In this document: positions 7,046 through 11,924 of the stretch, in pieces
Position numbering within the stretch: position 1 is the stretch's first letter
Layout: the number at the start of each line of letters is the position of its first letter
Assembly (NCBI GenBank): GCA_964293305.1
Contig: CAXYYO010000061.1
Location: 1 to 11,924, forward strand
DNA length: 11,924 bases
Source: CALAGJ01 sp964293305
GTDB taxonomy: Bacteria > Bacteroidota > Bacteroidia > Chitinophagales > Chitinophagaceae
Reading direction: 5' to 3'
Position numbers and translations under genes: made by a program
Notes under the pieces: model-generated
What the model was told of the DNA's origin: nothing
Database searches by the model: none
The model's input: the letters and a program-made list of their open reading frames with translations, nothing else

Positions 7046-7531
7046 ATGGATTATAAGCAAATTCAGGAACTCATTCGGCTTATCAACAAAAGTAATATTG
7101 GTGAAGTAAGTATTGAAGAAAAAGAATTTAAACTTACCATCAAGCAAAAGAAAGATGCAGTACCAACTGTATATGCAGCTCCTCTTATAGCAACACAAGC
7201 TGCCCCGCTAGCAGCTACTGCTCAAGCGGCACCCGCCGCCGCACCTGCAGCCACCCTACCATCTGCCCCTGCAGTGCCACAAGTAGCTGACAATTTAATC
7301 ACTATAAAAAGTCCAATGATTGGTACTTTCTATCGTAAATCAGCCCCAGACAAGCCCACATTTGTAGAAGTAGGTACAGAAATAAAACCCGGAAAAGTGC
7401 TTTGCATTATTGAAGCTATGAAACTTTTCAATGAAATAGAATCTGAAATAAGTGGCAAAATTGTAAAGGTATTGGTGGACGATAGTAGTCCTGTAGAATA
7501 CGATCAACCATTATTTCTTGTAGAGCCATAA
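7046..7531 (+). CDS. accB: Biotin carboxyl carrier protein of acetyl-CoA carboxylase
   Basis: 161 residues. An N-terminal helical segment (1-35, 'MDYKQIQELIRLINKSNIGEV') is followed by a flexible Ala/Pro-rich linker at about 44-80. The C-terminal biotinyl domain (83-161) has 'SPMIGTFYRKSAPDKP' and the biotinylation motif EAMK (123-126), with K126 the biotin-bearing lysine. The protein carries biotin between the carboxylase and transferase subunits in the first step of fatty acid synthesis, in the cytoplasm. Length and layout match the E. coli protein (156 residues). accC follows 48 bases downstream on the same strand, the classic accBC pair, and the two share the terminator after accC. The ATG at 7046 begins the family's normal N-terminus. 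Confidence 0.97.
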   Translation: MDYKQIQELIRLINKSNIGEVSIEEKEFKLTIKQKKDAVPTVYAAPLIATQAAPLAATAQAAPAAAPAATLPSAPAVPQVADNLITIKSPMIGTFYRKSAPDKPTFVEVGTEIKPGKVLCIIEAMKLFNEIESEISGKIVKVLVDDSSPVEYDQPLFLVEP

Positions 7532-7579
7532 CAATGATTCCCCGAAGGGATATCAAATTGCTTTTCTTAAAAAATTGCT

Positions 7580-8920
7580 ATGTTTAAAAAAATATTGATT
7601 GCCAATAGAGGCGAAATAGCGCTACGTATTATACGTACCTGTAGGGAAATGGGTATTAAGACTGTAGCAGTGTATAGTACGGCAGATAAAGACAGTCTCC
7701 ATGTAAAATTTGCAGATGAAGCGGTTTGTATTGGAAAGCCTCAAGGCCTTCATTCCTATCTCAATATACCACATATAATGGCTGCTGCTGAAATAACCAA
7801 TGCAGATGCCATACACCCCGGTTATGGATTTTTGGCGGAGAATGCAAAATTTAGCCAGGTATGTGCAGATCATGGAATAAAATTTATAGGACCCACACCT
7901 GAAATGATTAACGGTATGGGTGATAAAATTACTGCCAAGGAAACCATGATTAAAGCTGGTGTACCTGTAATACCCGGTAGTGATGGATTACTGGAAAGTT
8001 ATGAAGAGGCCAAGCACCTTGCAAAAGAAGTGGTTGGCTACCCTGTAATACTAAAAGCTACTGCTGGAGGTGGTGGTAAAGGAATGAGAGTGGTATGGGA
8101 GGAAGCTGAATTAGAGCGTGCTTACAATACCGCAAAAGCTGAAGCAGCAGCATCTTTTAAAAACGATGGCATCTACATGGAAAAATTTGTAGAAGAGCCC
8201 CGTCATATCGAAATTCAAATAGCTGGAGATCAGTTTGGCACTGTGTGTCACCTGGGTGAAAGAGATTGCTCCATACAAAGAAGGCATCAGAAATTGGTGG
8301 AGGAAAGTCCATCACCTTTCATGACACCTGAACTTCGGTTAAAAATGGGCGAAGCAGCTATAAAAGCCGCATCCGCCATCAACTATGAAAGTGTTGGTAC
8401 CGTTGAGTTTTTAGTGGATAAACATCGCAATTTCTATTTTATGGAAATGAATACACGTATCCAGGTAGAACATTGCGTGACGGAAGAAGTAATCAATTTT
8501 GATTTGGTAAAAGAGCAGATCAAAATAGCTATGGGCGAAAGAATATCAGGTGAAAATTATGAACCCCAAATGTGCGCTATTGAATGTAGAATAAATGCAG
8601 AAGATCCTTATGCAGATTTTCGCCCCTCACCGGGTAAAATTACTGTGCTCAATACACCTGGCGGACATGGTGTAAGAGTTGATAGCCATGTATATACTGG
8701 GTATACTATTCCTCCATACTATGATTCAATGATTGGAAAGGTAATAACGGTGGCACGTACAAGAGAAGAGGCAATAGACACTATGTATAGAGCATTGAGT
8801 GAATATGTGATAGAAGGCGTTAAAACTACTATCCCTTTTCATTTACAACTCATGAAAAATGAGCAATTCAGATCAGGCGATTTTAATACCAAATTCATGG
8901 AATCATTTGAATTAAAATAA
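7580..8920 (+). CDS. accC: Biotin carboxylase subunit of acetyl-CoA carboxylase
   Basis: 446 residues, against 449 in E. coli. It uses ATP and bicarbonate to carboxylate the biotin on AccB. Domains are in the normal order: the N-terminal 'KKILIANRGEIALRI' (3-17), 'HPGYGFLAEN' (79-88), the ATP-grasp domain with K116 and K159 and the glycine loop 'GGGGKGMR' (163-170), and the active-site stretch 'FMEMNTRIQVEH' with the metal-binding Glu and catalytic Arg. The C-terminal domain contains 'RPSPGKI'. One small departure is 'VEHCVTE' where most homologues have VEHPVTE. All catalytic residues I can check are present, so it should be active. It ends 19 bases before a strong terminator. Confidence 0.97.
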   Translation: MFKKILIANRGEIALRIIRTCREMGIKTVAVYSTADKDSLHVKFADEAVCIGKPQGLHSYLNIPHIMAAAEITNADAIHPGYGFLAENAKFSQVCADHGIKFIGPTPEMINGMGDKITAKETMIKAGVPVIPGSDGLLESYEEAKHLAKEVVGYPVILKATAGGGGKGMRVVWEEAELERAYNTAKAEAAASFKNDGIYMEKFVEEPRHIEIQIAGDQFGTVCHLGERDCSIQRRHQKLVEESPSPFMTPELRLKMGEAAIKAASAINYESVGTVEFLVDKHRNFYFMEMNTRIQVEHCVTEEVINFDLVKEQIKIAMGERISGENYEPQMCAIECRINAEDPYADFRPSPGKITVLNTPGGHGVRVDSHVYTGYTIPPYYDSMIGKVITVARTREEAIDTMYRALSEYVIEGVKTTIPFHLQLMKNEQFRSGDFNTKFMESFELK

Positions 8921-8939
8921 TGGTTTAAAAACATTATCT

Positions 8940-8966
8940 AAAACCACCTCCAAAAGGTGGTTTTTT
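8940..8966 (+). terminator. Rho-independent terminator of accBC
   Basis: AAAACCACCT (8940-8949) and AGGTGGTTTT (8955-8964) form a perfect 10-bp stem with a five-base loop (CCAAA). The stem runs into T residues up to 8966. It lies 19 bases after the accC stop codon. Confidence 0.92.
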
Positions 8967-9384
8967 GTTATATGGCAAAAGCCAACTTGGCCCATTCCTA
9001 TTAGTAAATCAATTATTTCTACTTTGTGGTTCGTTTGAATTAAGATGTTCTAAAAATTGACTTCTCCAACGAATTGAAAAACCAAATAAGGTTATAAAAT
9101 TTATTCTTTCATTCGTCAAAACTCTTATTAGACTGTATAAATTTAATAAACTCTATTGGGCTCAATACTTTATCATTTCTAATAGGATATATTACCAATT
9201 TCAAATTTGGTTCTATTGGTCATTTCTCAAAGCCACCGCCACCTTTAGGACAAATATTTTCTAAAATTATTTCCTCGCCTTTACCTCAAAATACACACCA
9301 ACAAAAGTACAAATCATTTCCCCATTTGAATCGTTTGGCAAACATTTACCACAGATTTAATGTACTGTGAAATTTCTAACATTT
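8967..9384. other. Gene-free stretch between convergent operons, possibly decayed coding DNA
   Basis: Neither strand holds a convincing gene across these 418 bases. On the minus strand there are short open pieces in different frames. One begins with an ATG at 9317 and stops at 9267. Another frame reads through 'ENICPKGGGGFEK', meets a TGA at 9220-9222, and stays open after it to 9109. A third frame covers about 9000-9155 and ends 'FLEHLNSNEPQSRNN'. A GC-rich patch at about 9229-9250 stands out from the AT-rich surroundings. On the plus strand a frame without an ATG is open for about 67 codons. The pattern fits frame-shifted remains of a small gene, but chance is not excluded. The region separates accC (plus) from the nitrilase gene (minus), so both transcripts end here. 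Confidence 0.4.
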
Positions 9385-10131
9385 TTAATTGTCTTTATTG
9401 CTATTTAATATCCTTAAAAAGATTTCTTCAGTTTCAGTATCAAAAAGTAAAATACCTTCCGCTATGTCGTCAATCTGCCCAACTAATTTACCTTCTTTTG
9501 ACCAAACAGCAGATCCACCAACACTTAAAAAATTATCACAAGGTCCTACACAGTTAGCCATGAACACAAGTATTTTGAATTGCTTTGCAATAATCGCATA
9601 ATGGGTATAAGCTTTTTCAACCCCAGTTACAGATTTTGCAACACTTGCTATATAAACATCTGCACCAAGTTTAAAAGCATTTTCTGCATGTGTATCTTGT
9701 AAACTTTCATAACAAATTGCAGGTGCGATATTCCTTTTACCTGTTTTAATTATTACTTGCCCAATACCATTTTCAAAATAAGGAAATTCATCTGTATGTA
9801 GTATTTGTTTTGAATATGTTTGTTTCGTTTTGTTGGGTTCAAAAAGAATCATACTTATTCGAATTTTTGATTCACTTGCAGTTGGCAAACCTAATCCGAT
9901 AATGATATTGTTGTCATTACTTATTTGCTGAAATATGTCTAAACGTTGATCTTGTTGATTGGTCGCTAATTTTTTTGCAAGTTTTGGTTCGTAACCCGTT
10001 AACGAAAGTTCTGAAAAAAATATTGCTTCTGCATTTAATGTTAATGCTTGCTCTATAAATCTTCTATGAGCTTCAATATTGGCATCAATATTTCCCATAA
10101 TAGGTTTTGTCTGGGCGATGCAAATTTTCAT
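9385..10131 (-). CDS. Nitrilase-superfamily carbon-nitrogen hydrolase
   Basis: 248 residues with the full Glu-Lys-Cys triad of the carbon-nitrogen hydrolases: E41 in 'FFSELSLTGYEP', K108 in 'TYSKQILHTDEFPYF' and C140 in 'APAICYESLQD'. It begins with the first core strand 'MKICIAQTKPIMGNIDANI'. Members hydrolyse amide or nitrile bonds of small molecules such as omega-amides, carbamoylated amines or deaminated glutathione; the exact substrate is not predictable here. No signal peptide is present, so it is probably cytoplasmic. Its ATG follows the OsmC stop codon with no gap (TAA then ATG), a strong sign of coupled translation. It is the last gene of the minus-strand group; no clear terminator follows. 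Confidence 0.9.
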   Translation of the reverse strand: MKICIAQTKPIMGNIDANIEAHRRFIEQALTLNAEAIFFSELSLTGYEPKLAKKLATNQQDQRLDIFQQISNDNNIIIGLGLPTASESKIRISMILFEPNKTKQTYSKQILHTDEFPYFENGIGQVIIKTGKRNIAPAICYESLQDTHAENAFKLGADVYIASVAKSVTGVEKAYTHYAIIAKQFKILVFMANCVGPCDNFLSVGGSAVWSKEGKLVGQIDDIAEGILLFDTETEEIFLRILNSNKDN

Positions 10132-10605
10132 TTAATTGTCTGTTTTGCAAATTGGATTACACTTTACCTCAAAATTCACAGAGTTGGCTATATAACATAT
10201 TGCATGGGCTTTGTGGTGTAACTCGATAGCTTTTTCTACCATACTTTCGTCTGCTACACAAATGATTGGATTCAAAGTTACTTCTTTGAAACTGCCGCCA
10301 CCACTTGCCTGTTCAATCATAATACCTGTGGCATTGTCTGTGTATGTTGTAATTATAATTCCTTCTAATGAACATACATACAAATAAGATAGCATGTGGC
10401 AGGATGATATAGCAGTAACCAAAAGGTCTTCCGGATTTAATTTTGATTGGTCTCCCACCGCTTTATTATCCGTTGTTAGAAATAATGCTGGTTTTCCTTG
10501 AATGGATACGGTGTGGCTTCGGTCGTAGGTTCGTACATTTTTTGTTCCATCACCTTTATTTCCTGTCCATACTGCAGTAAGTTTGTAGATGTGTTCGTGT
10601 GCCAT
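10132..10605 (-). CDS. OsmC/Ohr-family protein
   Basis: 157 residues of the OsmC family, whose members reduce organic hydroperoxides through two redox cysteines. Both are visible: C69 in 'LLVTAISSCHMLSYL' at the start of the long core helix, and C137 in 'KAHAICYIANSVNFEV'. The N-terminal strands 'YKLTAVWTG' and 'HTVSIQGKPALFLTTD', followed by 'LNPEDLLVTAISSC', match the YhfA/SACOL1771-like branch rather than classical Ohr. Extra cysteines (C78, C116, C149, C153) are present but need not be functional. It sits 11 bases after the small conserved gene upstream and directly abuts the nitrilase gene downstream, so the three probably form one transcript. A role in peroxide or electrophile defence is inferred from the family. 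Confidence 0.9.
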   Translation of the reverse strand: MAHEHIYKLTAVWTGNKGDGTKNVRTYDRSHTVSIQGKPALFLTTDNKAVGDQSKLNPEDLLVTAISSCHMLSYLYVCSLEGIIITTYTDNATGIMIEQASGGGSFKEVTLNPIICVADESMVEKAIELHHKAHAICYIANSVNFEVKCNPICKTDN

Positions 10606-10616
10606 TATGTTTTAGT

Positions 10617-10964
10617 TTATTGTTCTTCAATTATTGATCTTCCTTTTGATTTATCACCCGAAGTCCATTCCCAATTTTCGTGAAGCCGAATTTTTCCGGT
10701 GCTAAGTATCTCCGGTCTAGAAATACAAATCCCTGTCATCAATTCTCCTTTTTCATTTACTTGATGATAGCGCATCTCTATGTTACCATCATTGTCCACC
10801 AATCCAATCAAATGTCCATATTTAATTTTTCCACCGGCATATTCCGAGGTTAGTATATTTCCAACTTGTTTGTAATGAAAAAGTGTATCATTGGAGGTCT
10901 CTCCATTATCGGTATTGCTTAGAGGTCTGAATTTTTTATTATTGTAGTTGATTATATTACTCAT
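10617..10964 (-). CDS. Small conserved protein of unknown function (often labelled 'n-acetylglutamate synthase')
   Basis: 115 residues, without signal peptide or membrane helix. The sequence has a regular pattern of short strands and turns: 'DTLFHYKQVGNILTSEYAGGKIKYGHLIGLV', 'GNIEMRYHQVNEKGELMTGICIS', and 'STGKIRLHENWEWTSGD'. It suggests a small antiparallel beta barrel, lipocalin-like in style. Close relatives in Bacteroidota and Firmicutes are, as I recall, labelled n-acetylglutamate synthase. Nothing here resembles a GNAT acetyltransferase or an amino-acid kinase, so I regard that name as unsupported. The gene lies 72 bases after the broken cupin gene and 11 bases before osmC. A start at 10964 (MSNIINYNNKKFRPLSN) fits the family's usual N-terminus. 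Confidence 0.75.
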   Translation of the reverse strand: MSNIINYNNKKFRPLSNTDNGETSNDTLFHYKQVGNILTSEYAGGKIKYGHLIGLVDNDGNIEMRYHQVNEKGELMTGICISRPEILSTGKIRLHENWEWTSGDKSKGRSIIEEQ

Positions 10965-11036
10965 AGTATGATTTTTATTAACCCAGCTTATGCTATCAAT
11001 TTACTTACATCATTATTATATCCAATTCAATTTCTT

Positions 11037-11389
11037 TTAGGTCATTTCGTTTATGATTTTGTCGTTATTCAAAGTGGCTTTTGGGTCGAACAATAAGTTA
11101 AAAATAATTTCCCATTGGGATGTTGTCGATACTCAACAACTTTTGGTAGGATTAGCAAATTTCCTTCATTTACTTCAACTGTTTGGCTATTTTTAAAGTC
11201 CATTAATAGTGTTATTTTGAGCACCATAAATAGCTTGTCTTCGTTTTTGTGACAATGCCAAACAAAATCATTTTTCTTTTTGCAGCATTTTATAAATTGC
11301 TTATTAAGTTCATCAATAATATGCGGTGTCCATTCTTTGATAAACGACGAAACCTTTTGAATGATATTTCTTGGACTAATAGCTATCAT
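11037..11389 (-). pseudogene. Cupin-domain gene broken by a frameshift near 11112-11119
   Basis: The intact-looking frame gives 106 residues ending at 11069. Its first 90 residues match small Bacteroidota cupins: 'FIKEWTPHIIDELN', 'FVWHCHKNEDKLFMVLK', 'VEVNEGNLLILPK'. After 'HP' (residues 90-91) the match is lost. It resumes in another frame as 'WEIIFNLLFDPKATLNNDK', ending at a TAA at 11037-11039; this is the family's usual '(E)V.V.LFEPK.TLNTG' C-terminus. The whole span is 353 bases, so one lost base or two gained bases explain it. Metal ligands are also damaged: H45 and H47 remain, but the Glu of the usual 'HENEDELF' is K52 and the later His (VEH) is Y87. Both observations fit decay, though a sequencing error could account for the frameshift alone. 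Repaired length would be 116-117 residues, normal for the family. Gene order suggests it was once controlled by the AraC-type regulator next to it. Confidence 0.75.
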
Positions 11390-11408
11390 TAGTTAAGGGT
11401 TAAAAGCA

Positions 11409-11442
11409 TTTGTACATAATTGCTGTTCAATTTTTGTACAAA
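11409..11442. promoter_or_regulatory. Interrupted dyad, candidate operator between the araC-type and cupin genes
   Basis: The plus strand holds TTTGTACA (11409-11416) and TGTACAAA (11435-11442) as outer inverted arms. Inside them, AATTG (11418-11422) and CAATT (11428-11432) form a second pair around a five-base centre. The inner and outer arms are separated by one base on one side and two on the other. The core TGTACA is itself a palindrome, so the outer arms can also be read as direct repeats 24 bases apart. The dyad ends 20 bases upstream of the cupin start and 42 bases past the regulator's stop. Binding by the AraC-type protein is an inference; a hairpin in the transcript is the other reading. 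Confidence 0.5.
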
Positions 11443-11483
11443 GTTCAGTTTAGGAATACTTAGAAAATAGTAAAAAAATGCTC

Positions 11484-11924
11484 TTATTTAAAATTCTTAG
11501 GAGTAGTAGCCCACATTTTTTTAAAATATTTTATAAAATGACTTTGGTCAAAAAAACCTAATTCATAGGCTACATCTGTTGACATTTTGCCTTTTTCCAA
11601 AAGTGTTTTAGCCTTTATTGTCTTCTCTTGTTGTTTTAATTGGCCAATTGTTAAGCCATTATTTTTCTTAAATTTTCTTTGAAAATGAAACTTACTTAAA
11701 TGAGCTTTTTCGGCAAGTTCATTAATTGATAAATCAGAGTTTATTTTGGGTGATATTATACTAGAGGAATTGGGAACAACAGGTTTTTGAATTTGTAACT
11801 GATATATGTTTTCTCTTAGTCCTAAAATGGTCTCATTCAATTCATTTTTATTAGTATTAATTTTAATTTTATTGAATATGTCAATACATCTTTCTACTAT
11901 ACTTTTATGCGTTAGAACTTGTGT
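11484..11924 (-). CDS. AraC-family transcriptional regulator, 5' end beyond the right edge
   Basis: The frame is open from the window edge to a TAA at 11484-11486, giving 146 residues of a longer protein. The last 85 residues form the AraC/XylS DNA-binding domain. The first helix-turn-helix is 'SINELAEKAHLSKFHFQRKFKK'; the second is 'STDVAYELGFFDQSHFIKYFKK', followed by 'TPKNFK', the family's P-x-x-(F/Y) ending. Upstream is a helical linker with charged and Asn-rich sequence ('KINTNKNELNETILGLREN'). The sensor domain, perhaps cupin-like, is outside the window. A TTG at 11840 could be mistaken for the start, but the frame continues upstream without a stop, so this is not the true start. It leads a minus-strand series of small genes and faces the dyad just after its stop. 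Confidence 0.9.
   Translation of the reverse strand, partial: TQVLTHKSIVERCIDIFNKIKINTNKNELNETILGLRENIYQLQIQKPVVPNSSSIISPKINSDLSINELAEKAHLSKFHFQRKFKKNNGLTIGQLKQQEKTIKAKTLLEKGKMSTDVAYELGFFDQSHFIKYFKKMWATTPKNFK

Noticed and set aside
9335..9377. Possible terminator after the nitrilase gene (CACAG/CTGTG hairpin)
   Set aside because: The stem is five base pairs with a ten-base loop and no T-run follows.

Overview
The window looks like an AT-rich chromosomal stretch of a Bacteroidota bacterium, probably of the Chitinophagaceae or close kin. The reasons are the gene families (DUF4199, a Bacteroidota-type dihydroorotase homologue, IS1096/pRiA4b-ORF3-like protein), the lack of clear Shine-Dalgarno sequences, and the codon use. 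The genus is not determined. No mobile element, CRISPR array or rRNA was found.

Layout. (1) 1-1541, minus strand: a tightly spaced set of an IS1096/pRiA4b-ORF3-like protein with an acidic repetitive tail, an RmlD-like short-chain dehydrogenase, and the first 19 codons of a gene running off the left edge. (2) 1740-1851, minus: a tRNA-Pro(GGG) with its own Rho-independent terminator. (3) 1989-6903, plus: an apparent five-gene operon. It holds a dihydroorotase-family protein that has lost essentially all catalytic and metal-binding residues, a four-helix DUF4199 membrane protein, a GT2 polyisoprenyl-type glycosyltransferase, a GT4 glycosyltransferase, and a GHMP kinase of the heptose-7-phosphate kinase type. 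(4) 7046-8966, plus: accB-accC (biotin carrier and biotin carboxylase of acetyl-CoA carboxylase), closed by a strong terminator. (5) 8967-9384: about 420 bases with no supportable gene, possibly decayed coding DNA. (6) 9385-11924, minus: an AraC-family regulator cut by the right edge, a frameshifted cupin gene, a small conserved beta-rich protein, an OsmC-family protein, and a nitrilase-superfamily amidohydrolase.

How the genes work together. accBC is housekeeping for fatty acid synthesis. The GT2/GT4/GHMP kinase group points to surface glycan or glycolipid synthesis; it sits behind the pseudo-dihydroorotase and DUF4199 genes, whose link to it is unclear. The right-hand group reads like a regulator with small stress or detoxification genes. 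A large interrupted dyad at 11409-11442, between the regulator and the cupin gene, is a good operator candidate.

Most notable points: the catalytically dead dihydroorotase homologue, the cupin gene broken by a frameshift and by loss of metal ligands, and the dyad next to the araC-type gene. I found no clear sign of a wholly new system.
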